This document shows positions 34,359 to 43,646 of a stretch of 64,000 bases of DNA, in pieces. The stretch is taken from assembly GCF_022811705.1 (NCBI RefSeq), contig NZ_CP094528.1, positions 3,658,001 through 3,722,000 of the forward strand. Reading direction: 5' to 3'. The notes below the pieces were generated by a model, which did not search any database, was not told the DNA's origin, and was given only the letters and a program-made list of their open reading frames with translations. The translations under genes and the position numbers were made by a program. Numbering within the stretch: the first letter of the stretch is position 1; every line of letters begins with the position of its first letter. This stretch comes from Agromyces larvae (lineage in GTDB: Bacteria; Actinomycetota; Actinomycetes; Actinomycetales; Microbacteriaceae).

Positions 34359-35095
34359 CCATCACCGAGACGCAGAGCGTCACCTCGACGCTGCAGCCGC
34401 CGACGGGACGTGCGGGCGAGGGGCTCTACATCTGGCAGCTGCGCCTGCAGTGCGGCGTGATCATCGGCGGCGTCGACGCGGTGATCTCGGCGATCACCGG
34501 CTTCAGCCCGCTCGAGGAATGGGTGTTCAAACCCCTTGGCGGCGACTGGGAGGCGCTCGACCGCGGCGCTTCCGCCTGGACCAACGCCGGCAAGGCGGCC
34601 ACCGCGATCGCCGCGAACGTGCAGGCCGTGCCCGGCCAGATCGGCGACGCGTGGACCGGGGCGACCGCCGACAGCTTCGACGAACTGCAGCACAAGGTCG
34701 TCGCGCTCGTCGAACCGCTGCCCGACTCGTGCGCGCAGCTCTCGGCGATGTGCACCGCCCTGGCCACGATGGCGCGGGCCATCGCCGAGTTCGTCGCCCA
34801 GATCATGCATGAGCTGCAGGACTGGGCGCTGAAGATGCTCGCGGGCACCGCGATCCCCGGCGGCCAGGTGACGCTGCCGATCTGGATCAGCGAGCTGATG
34901 GCGAAGATCGCCAGGTGGGTGCCCAAGCTCACCGGCATGATCAACCGCTTCGTGAGTTTCCTGAGCCGCATCTGGCACATCGTGAACCGCATCATCGGCG
35001 TCGTGCAGACGGTGCAGAAGGTGGTCGACAAGCTGGTCAAGGTGTACGGCATCATGCGCACCGGGGCCGACGCGTTCGCCGGAGCCACGGCATGA
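34355..35095 (+). CDS. WXG-like protein of the T7SS operon
   Basis: 246 residues, mostly helical. GDAWTGATADSFDEL (about residue 95) matches the W-x-G turn and following helix of WXG100/LXG-type folds. It is longer than an Esx protein and carries amphipathic or partly hydrophobic helices after the turn (IAEFVAQIMHELQDWALKML; RWVPKLTGMINRFVSFLSRI), so it could associate with membranes. Overlaps its neighbours by four bases on each side. Candidate substrate or toxin-carrier module; no toxin domain is visible. Confidence 0.72.
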   Translation: MTITETQSVTSTLQPPTGRAGEGLYIWQLRLQCGVIIGGVDAVISAITGFSPLEEWVFKPLGGDWEALDRGASAWTNAGKAATAIAANVQAVPGQIGDAWTGATADSFDELQHKVVALVEPLPDSCAQLSAMCTALATMARAIAEFVAQIMHELQDWALKMLAGTAIPGGQVTLPIWISELMAKIARWVPKLTGMINRFVSFLSRIWHIVNRIIGVVQTVQKVVDKLVKVYGIMRTGADAFAGATA

Positions 35096-35556
35096 ACGGC
35101 GACGAGCTGACGAGCAGCGAGTTCGAGTCGCTCCTCGCCGAACTGGCCGAGGCGACCGCCGAGATCGAGCGCGAGACCCGGGCGCAGCGAGACGCGTTCC
35201 GGGCGCAGCGCGACGCCGATCGCGAACGCGACGACGCCGCGGCCGCGGCGCGACGCAACGGCGAGCACGGCCGCGACTGGCAGGTGCTGCAGCAGCGCAT
35301 CGATCTGTCGCGCACGACGCTCGCTGACATCGTCAACGGCGTGGATGACTCGGACGAAGCCCGGCAGGTGCGTCGCGTGATGCAGCGCGGACTGCCGGAG
35401 GCCAGGCAGCAGTTCGCCGATCTGGCCGCCGACGAGCAGCAGGCCGACGCGGTGCGCGGCATCGGCGAGGCCCAGGCCGAGCTCGCCCGCACGATCGATC
35501 GCGCACGGGCCATCTCGCTCGACTTCGCCGGAGGGCTGGGGATCCCCCGCGCATGA
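35092..35556 (+). CDS. Small coiled-coil protein of the T7SS operon
   Basis: 154 residues, almost entirely charged helix (ELAEATAEIERETRAQRDAF and later EARQQFADLAADEQQADAV), predicted coiled coil, no signal peptide. Overlaps the WXG-like gene before it and the second eccD after it by four bases. Possibly a chaperone for the large WXG-like proteins. No family recognised. Confidence 0.7.
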   Translation: MNGDELTSSEFESLLAELAEATAEIERETRAQRDAFRAQRDADRERDDAAAAARRNGEHGRDWQVLQQRIDLSRTTLADIVNGVDDSDEARQVRRVMQRGLPEARQQFADLAADEQQADAVRGIGEAQAELARTIDRARAISLDFAGGLGIPRA

Positions 35557-36923
35557 CCGCCCCGACCGTCGAACGTCGCCGCATCACCCTGCTCGGTGAG
35601 GCGGGCGGCGTCGACCTCGTCATCCCCGTCGACGATCGGCTGGGCGACGCCCTGCAACGCGTGGGGCTGCACACGAACGTGCGCTCGGCGCGCATCGTGG
35701 ACCGCCGCGGGGCGACGATCGATCCGGCCACTCCGGGCGGAGAGCTCGACGATGGCGGGCTCTACGCGGTCGTCGAGTCCGATGCCGCGCGGCCGACGCC
35801 GGCTCGCGCGCCACGCACCGCGGCGCATCGAGCCGAGCACGGTGCCCGCTGGATCCTGCTCGGAATCGCCCCCGTACTCGGCGTCGTGCTCATCGCGCTC
35901 GTCGACTCCACCTCCGCCGCGCGCGTGGCCACCGGCGCCGTGTTCGGCACGGCCGCCGTCGCCACGGCGCTCGTGTGGGCCGCGCGTGCGGGTCGGCCCG
36001 GTGCGGCGCCCCCGATCGCGATGGCCGCGCCGGTCGGGCTCGCCGCGGTCGCGGCCGCCGTGCTGGTGCCGGGCGACCTCGTCGCCGCCGTGCAGCTGCG
36101 CATCGCGATCGCGCTGCTGGCCGCGGCCGTGCTCGCACTGCTGCTGGCCGTCGGCGTCACCGCGTCGGCGCAGCGCGCGGCGTGGGGCGCCGTCGCCACG
36201 CTGCTGCTCGGCTTCGCCGCCGTCCAGGGCGTCGCGCTGCTGCTGCGGATGCCGCTCGACGCCGCCGCGATCGTCTCGCTCGGCATCGTGCCCCTCGCGC
36301 TGCGCGCCCTGCCGACCACGCTCGTGAACGTGCCCGAAGGACTGTTCATCGACTACCGCCACTTCATGAGCACCCGGTGGAGCGTGCGCGGGGCGATCCC
36401 CGACTCCCCGGCCACCATCGCCGCGAGCGAGGCGGAGCGGGTCGTGCAGGCTTCGACCGGGCGCCTCACCGCGGGCAGCCTGGTGCTCTCGCTCGTGGCG
36501 GTGGCGGCCGCGGCGCTCGGCGCGACCCGGATCGGCGCGGGCGAGCCCATGCCGACCATCGGATCCTTCGCGGTGTTCGGCTGCGCGGTGCTGGCGCTGC
36601 TGCTCACCCCGCGCCACACGACCGGCCACGCCGCGCGATGGATGCCGCGAGCCGCGGCGATCGCCGTGCTGCTCGCCGCCGTGGCAGGGTCGGGCATCGG
36701 GGCGGTCTCGGGCGGTCTCGTCGGCGTGCTCGGCGGAGTCGCGGTGTTCGCGGCCGCCGTGCTCGCCGCCATCGCGAGCCTGCCGATCGCACGCGGTGCG
36801 AGATCGCTGGCGTGGTCGCGCGTCGGCGACGTCGTCGAATGGCTCGCCGTCGCCCTCGCCCTGCCCGCCGGGCTGCTCGCCGCCGACACCGTCGAACTGC
36901 TGCGCGGAATGATGGCCGCATGA
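35553..36923 (+). CDS. eccD: EccD-like type VII secretion protein (copy 2)
   Basis: 456 residues. A ubiquitin-like N-terminal domain (about 7-80; RRITLLGEAGGVDLVIPVDDRLGDAL as adjoining segments, then DGGLYAVVE) precedes about 11 transmembrane helices, as in EccD. It shares layout but little obvious sequence with the leftward copy at 27859. Encoded inside the rightward operon just before RDD-FHA and EccC. In known ESX systems one gene gives an EccD homodimer; two different genes here imply a heterodimer or two complexes. Confidence 0.85.
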   Translation: MTAPTVERRRITLLGEAGGVDLVIPVDDRLGDALQRVGLHTNVRSARIVDRRGATIDPATPGGELDDGGLYAVVESDAARPTPARAPRTAAHRAEHGARWILLGIAPVLGVVLIALVDSTSAARVATGAVFGTAAVATALVWAARAGRPGAAPPIAMAAPVGLAAVAAAVLVPGDLVAAVQLRIAIALLAAAVLALLLAVGVTASAQRAAWGAVATLLLGFAAVQGVALLLRMPLDAAAIVSLGIVPLALRALPTTLVNVPEGLFIDYRHFMSTRWSVRGAIPDSPATIAASEAERVVQASTGRLTAGSLVLSLVAVAAAALGATRIGAGEPMPTIGSFAVFGCAVLALLLTPRHTTGHAARWMPRAAAIAVLLAAVAGSGIGAVSGGLVGVLGGVAVFAAAVLAAIASLPIARGARSLAWSRVGDVVEWLAVALALPAGLLAADTVELLRGMMAA

Positions 36924-38116
36924 CCGCGGTGACCGGAACCCGCGCCGCCGCGGCGAGCACGGGGCGACGCCTCGCGGCCTTCACCGTCGACGTCGTCGTC
37001 GTCGCGGTCGTCGGCCTCATCGTCGGGCTCGCGACCGCGAGCGCCGTGCTCGGTCAGGTGGCGGCGCTGCAGTGCGTGCTCGCGCAGTGGGGGCTCGAGG
37101 CGCGCATCGGGGCGACCGTCGGCAAACTGCTGCTGCGGTTGCGCACGACCCGCGACGATCGACCCTATTCGCCCGGCGCGGGTCGCGGATTCGTGCGCCT
37201 CTGCATCACGGGGATCGGGTTCGCGGTCGGCGTGGTCGGCGCCTGGATCGTGGTGGCGTCGGGCGTCTGGGACCCGAGCGGGCGCCGACGCAGCTGGACG
37301 GATCGAGCCGCGCAGACCGTCGTGCTCGCCGTGCCTCCGCGCCGCCGATCCGCGGTGGGCGCCGCCGGCCCGACGCACGCGATGACCGGCGCACCCGGGG
37401 TGCACCGTCCCGGGGTCGTGCACGCAGACGCAGCCCTGCACGGCTCTGTGGCGGGGCACGGCGGCCCCGCGGCGTCCGGGCGAGCCGCAGGCGTGCCGCC
37501 GCTCCCGGTGGGGGCGCCGCCGGGGATGATCGACGCCCTGCCCGCTCGGATCGACTCCGCACCTGCGGCTCCGCCGCCCGCGCCGTACTCGGCACCCGCC
37601 GTGCCGGCCGCGCCGCGCGCACCCTACGCGGCTCCGGCTCAGACGGCGGCCCCGGGCGCGGCGCGGACCGCCACCGCGCCGGCGCCGGCGCATCCGGTCG
37701 CTGCCGCCCAGCTCCCGCCTGACGCGCCCGCCGCGCCCGACGCGCCGCAGACCGGCGTCGAAGGCGGCCTGCTGCTCATCTTCGACACCGGGCAGCGCGC
37801 GCACCTGCCGTTGCCCGTGATCGCCAACCTCGGGCGCAACCCCGCGCAGAGCCAGTCCGGCGACCGCTTGCTCACGGTGCACGACCCCGAGGGCACGGTG
37901 TCGAAGACCCACCTCCGGCTCGAGCACTCGCGAGGGCAGGTCTGGGTGACCGACGGCGGCTCGACGAACGGCACCGAGATCCTCGGCGACGACGGCGCAC
38001 TGCAGCGGCTCGCGCCGGGTGTGCGCACCCTGCTCGAAGACGGCGACCGGGTGCGCATCGGCAACCGCACGTTCACGCTGAGCCTGCTGCTCGCCTCCGA
38101 TGGAGAGATCCGCTGA
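36920..38116 (+). CDS. RDD membrane protein with C-terminal FHA domain
   Basis: 398 residues. An RDD-type membrane part (residues 1-140) begins with GRRLAAFTVDVVVVAVVG and has R-D-D-like charged positions. A Pro/Ala-rich linker reaches about 285. The FHA domain then has LGRNPAQSQSGDR, VSKTHLRLEHS and GSTNGTEIL. It overlaps eccD copy 2 by four bases and eccC by one, so translation is coupled. Proposed to dock phosphothreonine partners onto the secretion complex. Confidence 0.85.
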   Translation: MTAVTGTRAAAASTGRRLAAFTVDVVVVAVVGLIVGLATASAVLGQVAALQCVLAQWGLEARIGATVGKLLLRLRTTRDDRPYSPGAGRGFVRLCITGIGFAVGVVGAWIVVASGVWDPSGRRRSWTDRAAQTVVLAVPPRRRSAVGAAGPTHAMTGAPGVHRPGVVHADAALHGSVAGHGGPAASGRAAGVPPLPVGAPPGMIDALPARIDSAPAAPPPAPYSAPAVPAAPRAPYAAPAQTAAPGAARTATAPAPAHPVAAAQLPPDAPAAPDAPQTGVEGGLLLIFDTGQRAHLPLPVIANLGRNPAQSQSGDRLLTVHDPEGTVSKTHLRLEHSRGQVWVTDGGSTNGTEILGDDGALQRLAPGVRTLLEDGDRVRIGNRTFTLSLLLASDGEIR

Positions 38117-41100
38117 TGACCGCACCACGCCTCGCCCCTCCCCGCGTGCCCTCGGGCAAGATCACGGTGCAGGCGCCCCCCGAGCTCGCCCCCGGCGACG
38201 GCGGCGGCGGCATGCTCGCGTCGCTCGTGCCGATGCTCGGCAGCGTCGGCGCGATCATCATGGTCTCGATCTCGAACGCGGGCCCGACCGGGTTCATCAC
38301 CGGCGGCATGTTCCTGCTCTCGGCCCTCGGGTTCGTCGCCGTCAACGGCTGGCGGCAGCGCGCGCAACGGCAGTCGGCCGTCATCGGCGCCCGGCGCGAG
38401 TACCTCGCCTACCTGACCGAACTGCGCAAGACCGTGCGCACCGCGGCCCGGCAGCAGCGGCGCGCGGGCAACTGGCAGCTCCCCGCCCCCGAGACGCTGC
38501 CGTTCCTCGCCGAGGAGGGCACCCGCGTCTGGGAGCGCTCGGCCGGCGATCCCGATTTCCTCGCCGTGCGGGTCGGCGTCGCGGCGCAGCCGCTCTGCAT
38601 CGCGCTCGAGGCCCCCGAACTGCCTCCGCTCGCGCAGCTCGACCCCGTCGCCGCCTCCGCCGCGCATCGCTTCATGCTCACCCACGAGACCCAGGCGAAC
38701 CTGCCCGTCGGCGTGACCCTGCGCGACTACGCCCGCATCGAGCTCACCGGCGGCGAGCACGAGACCCGGGCACTCGCCCGGGCCATGCTGCTCGGCGCCG
38801 CCGCGATGCACGGCCCCGATCTGCTGCAGATCGTGGTGCTCGCCGCCGACGAGGCCCTGCCGCAGTGGGAGTGGGCGAAGTGGCTGCCGCACACCCACTC
38901 GGCCACCGTGACCGACGGGCTCGGCCCGGCGCGCATGATCGGCTCGTCGTTCGAGGCGCTGGAGTCGATGCTGCCGCCCGAGGTGCGCGAGCGCCCGCGC
39001 TTCGCCCGAGACGGCTCGCTGCCGAAACTGCCGCACCTGGTCGTGCTCGTCGACGGCGCCCAGGTGCCGAGCTCGAGCCTCGTGGTGTCGAGCGAGGGCA
39101 CGCAGGGCGTCACGGTGCTCGAGCTGCCGAGCCGGTGGGACGAGTTCGACGATCAGCACGGCCTGCGCATCTCGTTCAGCGCGGCGGGCCCCGCCGAACT
39201 CATCACCATGCAGACCGCCGCGAGGCCGTTCACTCCCGACGTGGTCGACATCGTCACGGCCGAGGCGACCGCACGCCGCCTCACGCCTCGGTACACCGCG
39301 ACCGTCGCCGGCCCCGTCGACGGCGCGTCGCTCGGCAAGCAGGCCGAACTCGTCGAACTCCTGGGGCTGCCCGACGTGCGGGACCTCGATCTGGATGCCG
39401 CGTGGACGCCCCGTCTCGACCGCAACCGCCTGCGGATCCCCATCGGTCAGGATCTGCAGGGCGCGCCGGTCATCCTCGACCTGAAGGAGGCGGCGCACCA
39501 GGGTATGGGCCCGCACGGTGTCATGATCGGCGCGACCGGTTCCGGCAAGTCCGAGGTGCTGCGCACGCTCGTGCTCGGCCTCGCGATGACCCACTCGCCC
39601 GAACAGCTCAACTTCGTGCTCGTCGACTTCAAGGGCGGTGCGACCTTCGCCGGCATGGCGGGCATGCCGCACGTGTCGGCCATCATCACGAACCTCGGCG
39701 AGGAGCTCACCCTCGTCGACCGCTTCCAGGATGCGCTGCAGGGCGAGGTCACCCGGCGTCAGGAGCTGCTGCGCGCATCGGGCAACTTCGCCAACGTCTC
39801 CGACTACGAGAAGGCCCGTCGCGGCGGTCGCAGCGACCTCGCGCCGCTGCCCGCGCTGCTCATCGTCGCCGACGAGTTCTCGGAGCTGCTCGCGGCCAAG
39901 CCCGAGTTCATCGAGAGCTTCGTCAACATCGGCCGAGTGGGTCGCTCGCTGCAGATGCACCTGCTGCTCGCGTCGCAGCGGCTCGAGGAGGGCAAGCTGC
40001 GCGGGCTCGACACCTACCTGTCGTACCGCATCGGATTGCGCACGTTCTCGGCTGCCGAGTCGCGCTCGATCCTGGGCGTGCCCGATGCGTACACGCTGCC
40101 CCAGCAGCCGGGCGTCGGATTCCTGAAGAGCGACACCGAGACCATGACCCAGTTCCGAGCGGCGTACGTCTCGGGTCCCCCTCCGCGACGACGGGCGACG
40201 GCGACCGCCGCCGGCGGCGGCGTCGAGGCATCCGTCGAACTGTTCACCGCGGCGCCCCGGCACCGCGAGGTCGTCGCCGATCCCGCGCCGGACCCGGTCT
40301 CGGCGCCCATCGAACCGGTCGAGCAGCGCAGCACCTTCGACCTCGCGGTCGAGCGGATGCGCGGACGCGGGCCCGAGGCGCACCGCGTCTGGCTGCCGCC
40401 GCTGGAGACCCCGTCGACGCTCGACCAGCTGTTCGGCGACCTCGTCGTCGATCCCGCGCTCGGCGCGGTGTCGCCGAAGTGGCGCGCTGCAGGGCCGCTC
40501 ACCGTGCCGCTCGGGGTCGTCGACGTGCCGCTCGAGCAGCGCCGCGAGGGCCTGGTCGTGTCGCTCGCCGGCGCGGGCGGGCACCTCGCGATCGTCGGTG
40601 CGCCGCTCTCGGGCAAATCGACCCTGGCGCGCACGCTCGTCACCGCGCTCTCGCTCGTGCACACGCCGCAGGAGGTGCAGTTCTTCGTGCTCGATTTCGG
40701 CGGCGGCACGTTCGCGGGGCTGGCCGGGCTCCCGCACGTCGCGGGCGTCGCGAGTCGCTCCGAGCCCGACGTCGTGCGCCGCACCATCGCCGAGATCACC
40801 GGCGTGCTGAACGCTCGCGAGCGGTTCTTCCGCGAGCACGGCATCGATTCGATCGACACGTACCGGCGCCGAAGGGCCGAGGGGCTGGTCGACGACGGCT
40901 ACGGCGACCTGTTCCTCGTGATCGACGGGTGGGGTGTGCTGCGCACCGACTTCGAACCGCTCGAGCAGGCGGTGCAGCAGCTCGCCGCCCGAGGGCTCAC
41001 CTTCGGTGTGCACGTGGTCATCACGGCCGCACGCTGGATGGAAGTGCGGGCGAACCTCAAAGACCTCATCGGCTCGCGTATCGAGCTGCGCCTCGGCGAC

Positions 41101-42096
41101 CCCTCAGACTCCGAGATCGACCGCAGAGCCGCTGCCAACGTCACGGTGCGCGCCGGCCGCGGACTCGCGCCCAACCGGCTGCAGATGCTCACGGCGCTGC
41201 CTCGCATCGACGGGGATGCCTCGTCGCAGACGCTCGCCGACGGGGTCGACGACCTCGTGGCGCGAGTCAACGCGGCCTGGCGGGGGCCGGCCGGCCCGAA
41301 GCTGCGCCTGCTGCCCGAGCGCATCGAGCTCGAGCGGTTGCGCGCGCTCGCCCCCGACGCGTCGGGTCGCCTCCTGCTCGGCATCGACGAGGACGCGCTC
41401 GCCCCGTATCTGCTCGACCCCCGCGAGGAGCCGCACCTCTACCTCTACGGCGATACGGGATCGGGCAAATCGTCGATGCTGCGCGCCGTCGCCCACGAGA
41501 TCATGCGCCTGCACGAGCCGAAGCAGGCGAAGATCTTCGTCGTCGACTACCGGCGGTCGCTGCTCGGCGAGATCCCCGACGAGTACCTCGGCGCCTACCT
41601 CACCGGCCACGAGCTCGCGACGAGCGGAGTCGCGGAACTCGCCGACTTCTTCAAGTCGCGCATGCCCGGCGTCGACGTGACCCCCGAGCAGTTGCGCGCC
41701 CGCTCGTGGTGGACCGGTGCCGAGGGGTATCTGCTGATCGACGACTACGATCTCGTCGCGACCTCGCAGGGCAACCCGCTCGCTCCGCTCGCCCCGCTGC
41801 TGGCGCAGGCGGCCGACCTCGGCCTGCACGTGATCCTGACCCGACGGGCGGGCGGCGCGAGTCGAGCCGCCTACGACCCGATCATCCAGCGGTTCACCGA
41901 CCTCGGGGTGACGGGCATTCTGCTGAGCGGCAACCCCGAGGAGGGCCAGCTCATCGGCAAGGTCAAGGCGCAGCCCGCGGTGCCGGGCCGGGCCAGGATC
42001 GTGAGCCGCGAGCGCGGGGTGGTCGCGGCCCAGCTCGCCTGGGTGCCGTCGAAGCACGCCGCCGACGTCGTGTCGCCGGGTGCTCGCGTAGGCTGA
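38116..42096 (+). CDS. eccC: EccC, three-domain FtsK/SpoIIIE-type secretion ATPase
   Basis: 1326 residues, a full-length fused EccCa-EccCb. Two membrane helices lie near residues 33-75. Three ATPase domains follow: Walker A GATGSGKS at about 472 with LLIVADEF; GAPLSGKS at about 828 with LFLVIDGW; GDTGSGKS at about 1112 with YLLIDDYD. Domain 1 is the most canonical; the others have changed Walker B acids (DG, DD), as is usual for the substrate-binding domains. It drives export of WXG100 dimers, whose YxxxD tail binds the last domain. ATG overlaps the previous stop by one base. Confidence 0.96.
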   Translation: MTAPRLAPPRVPSGKITVQAPPELAPGDGGGGMLASLVPMLGSVGAIIMVSISNAGPTGFITGGMFLLSALGFVAVNGWRQRAQRQSAVIGARREYLAYLTELRKTVRTAARQQRRAGNWQLPAPETLPFLAEEGTRVWERSAGDPDFLAVRVGVAAQPLCIALEAPELPPLAQLDPVAASAAHRFMLTHETQANLPVGVTLRDYARIELTGGEHETRALARAMLLGAAAMHGPDLLQIVVLAADEALPQWEWAKWLPHTHSATVTDGLGPARMIGSSFEALESMLPPEVRERPRFARDGSLPKLPHLVVLVDGAQVPSSSLVVSSEGTQGVTVLELPSRWDEFDDQHGLRISFSAAGPAELITMQTAARPFTPDVVDIVTAEATARRLTPRYTATVAGPVDGASLGKQAELVELLGLPDVRDLDLDAAWTPRLDRNRLRIPIGQDLQGAPVILDLKEAAHQGMGPHGVMIGATGSGKSEVLRTLVLGLAMTHSPEQLNFVLVDFKGGATFAGMAGMPHVSAIITNLGEELTLVDRFQDALQGEVTRRQELLRASGNFANVSDYEKARRGGRSDLAPLPALLIVADEFSELLAAKPEFIESFVNIGRVGRSLQMHLLLASQRLEEGKLRGLDTYLSYRIGLRTFSAAESRSILGVPDAYTLPQQPGVGFLKSDTETMTQFRAAYVSGPPPRRRATATAAGGGVEASVELFTAAPRHREVVADPAPDPVSAPIEPVEQRSTFDLAVERMRGRGPEAHRVWLPPLETPSTLDQLFGDLVVDPALGAVSPKWRAAGPLTVPLGVVDVPLEQRREGLVVSLAGAGGHLAIVGAPLSGKSTLARTLVTALSLVHTPQEVQFFVLDFGGGTFAGLAGLPHVAGVASRSEPDVVRRTIAEITGVLNARERFFREHGIDSIDTYRRRRAEGLVDDGYGDLFLVIDGWGVLRTDFEPLEQAVQQLAARGLTFGVHVVITAARWMEVRANLKDLIGSRIELRLGDPSDSEIDRRAAANVTVRAGRGLAPNRLQMLTALPRIDGDASSQTLADGVDDLVARVNAAWRGPAGPKLRLLPERIELERLRALAPDASGRLLLGIDEDALAPYLLDPREEPHLYLYGDTGSGKSSMLRAVAHEIMRLHEPKQAKIFVVDYRRSLLGEIPDEYLGAYLTGHELATSGVAELADFFKSRMPGVDVTPEQLRARSWWTGAEGYLLIDDYDLVATSQGNPLAPLAPLLAQAADLGLHVILTRRAGGASRAAYDPIIQRFTDLGVTGILLSGNPEEGQLIGKVKAQPAVPGRARIVSRERGVVAAQLAWVPSKHAADVVSPGARVG
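42089..42094 (+). promoter_or_regulatory. -10 box of a leaderless promoter at the end of eccC
   Basis: TAGGCT ends six bases before the ATG at 42101, within the last codons of eccC. No ribosome site is present, so the acetyltransferase may have its own start. Confidence 0.45.
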
Positions 42097-42100
42097 CGGG

Positions 42101-42664
42101 ATGACCGGGTTCCACGTGCGGCGCGCGACGGCCGACGATGCGACGGCGCTCGCCGAGGTCGCGGCCGTCACCTTTCCGCTGGCCTGCCCGCCGACGACGA
42201 CGGATGCCGCGAAGCAGGCGTTCATCGCCGCGCATCTGACGGCCGAGCGGTTCGCCGAGTACCTCGCCGATCCGGCGCGCCTACTGTTCCTCGCCGAGGA
42301 CGGCGAGGGTGCTCTCGGGTACACGATGCTCGTGTTCGGAGAGCCGGGCGACCCCGATGTGGGCGCGGCGATCAGTCTGCGCCCCACCGTCGAGCTCTCC
42401 AAGTGCTACACGCTGCCCCGTGCGCACGGGTCGGGCGCGGCATCCCGGCTCATGACCGCGTCGCTGACCGCGCTCGCCGAGCTCGCCGACCGTCCCGTCG
42501 GCGTGTGGCTCGGCGTCAATCAGCAGAACGAGCGCGCGCAGCGGTTCTACCGCAAGCACGGATTCGAGCGGGTCGGCGTGAAGCGGTTCCTCGTCGGCGA
42601 CCGTTGGGAGGACGATTTCGTCTACGAGCGGGGCCTCGGCCAGGTCGCCGTCGCGGCCGGCTGA
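42101..42664 (+). CDS. GNAT-family N-acetyltransferase
   Basis: 187-residue acetyltransferase. The acetyl-CoA pyrophosphate loop is LPRAHGSGAASRLM (a Q/RxxGxG variant). Later come VWLGVNQQNERAQRFYRKHGFERVG (two adjoining motifs) and WEDDFVYERGL, typical of the RimI-like GNAT fold. It sits four bases after eccC and before the FHA/kinase half of the locus. N-terminal acetylation of Esx proteins is known in mycobacteria, so an Esx substrate is possible but unproven. Confidence 0.88.
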   Translation: MTGFHVRRATADDATALAEVAAVTFPLACPPTTTDAAKQAFIAAHLTAERFAEYLADPARLLFLAEDGEGALGYTMLVFGEPGDPDVGAAISLRPTVELSKCYTLPRAHGSGAASRLMTASLTALAELADRPVGVWLGVNQQNERAQRFYRKHGFERVGVKRFLVGDRWEDDFVYERGLGQVAVAAG

Positions 42665-42675
42665 CGTCGCTCGGG

Positions 42676-42681
42676 TACAGT
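42676..42681 (+). promoter_or_regulatory. -10 box of a leaderless promoter
   Basis: TACAGT ends six bases before the GTG at 42688; no ribosome site. It would start the FHA-kinase-FN3 transcription unit. Confidence 0.5.
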
Positions 42682-42687
42682 CGTTCT

Positions 42688-43629
42688 GTGTTCGAGTACG
42701 CCCCCGCTCCCGACGGCTCCGCGCCGGGATTCGCGATCGTGACCGAGCGCTTCGTCACCCTGCTCGGGCATGACAGCGGCGCCGAGTTCGCGGGCGAGCT
42801 GTACTCGCTCCTGGAGGGCGAGGACGCGGAGCTCGCCGACGTGCTCGATCTGCTCGCCCTGGACGGGGGCCCGCCCGACTGCGGCATCGTCGAGGTGGCC
42901 GACCAGGCGGCCCGTCGGGTGCATGTCGCGGTGCGCGGCACGGTCGACGTGTCGATGGACGGCGTGGCGTCGACCCGGTTCTCGGGTCCCGAGGGCGGGG
43001 CGTGGGTGCTCGGCGAGGCGTCCGGGATCGATGCGCTGCGGCTCGCGATCGGCGCGCCGACGCGATCGGGTGCGCGGCTGCCGATGCATCGCGGCGTCGT
43101 GCGCACGTCCGAGATCGCGATGGCGCAGGTGCGCCGACCGGCGCCGACGCGCCGGGATCCGGCGACCATGCCGATCGAGCTCCCCCCGGTCACGGCCGCG
43201 ATCGACGTGATCGAGGCGGTCGAGGCGACGATCGTTCCGGATGCCTCGGGCCCGGCGTCGGCCGACTGGATCGTGCACCTCCCCGACGGCGGCGAGGTGC
43301 GTCCGCCGGTCGTGTTCGGCCGCCGCCCGACGCCGGTGCAGGGCGAGAGCGGCGTGCATGTGGTGACCCCGTCGCCGCAGCGCGAGATCTCGGGGCGTCA
43401 TCTGCAGGTGCTCGTGGTCGACGGCGTCCCGGTCGCCATCGATCTCGCCTCGACCAACGGGACTCTGGTGCGCGCTCCCGGCCGGGCTCCTCATCTGCTC
43501 ATCCACAACGCTCAGGTTGCGCTTTCGCCGGGTGATATCCTCGACCTCGGCGAGTCGTACCTCGTGACCGTGGGGGAAGCGGGGGCGGCGCGCACGGAGG
43601 CGGAATTCGGGTCGGTCAGCCCGGGCTGA
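42688..43629 (+). CDS. FHA-domain protein with N-terminal unknown domain
   Basis: 313 residues. Residues 1-150 form a mixed alpha/beta domain I do not recognise. A short linker holds VEATIVPDAS (Thr181), which resembles the threonine motifs of the protein at 58289. The FHA domain follows (about 195-300) with FGRRPTP, SGRHLQV and DLASTNGTLV. The GTG at 42688 is favoured because TACAGT sits six bases upstream. It precedes the kinase by 17 bases and is probably its direct substrate or scaffold, as GarA/OdhI-type proteins are. Confidence 0.82.
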   Translation: MFEYAPAPDGSAPGFAIVTERFVTLLGHDSGAEFAGELYSLLEGEDAELADVLDLLALDGGPPDCGIVEVADQAARRVHVAVRGTVDVSMDGVASTRFSGPEGGAWVLGEASGIDALRLAIGAPTRSGARLPMHRGVVRTSEIAMAQVRRPAPTRRDPATMPIELPPVTAAIDVIEAVEATIVPDASGPASADWIVHLPDGGEVRPPVVFGRRPTPVQGESGVHVVTPSPQREISGRHLQVLVVDGVPVAIDLASTNGTLVRAPGRAPHLLIHNAQVALSPGDILDLGESYLVTVGEAGAARTEAEFGSVSPG

Positions 43630-43646
43630 CACGGGAGGACTCGAAG

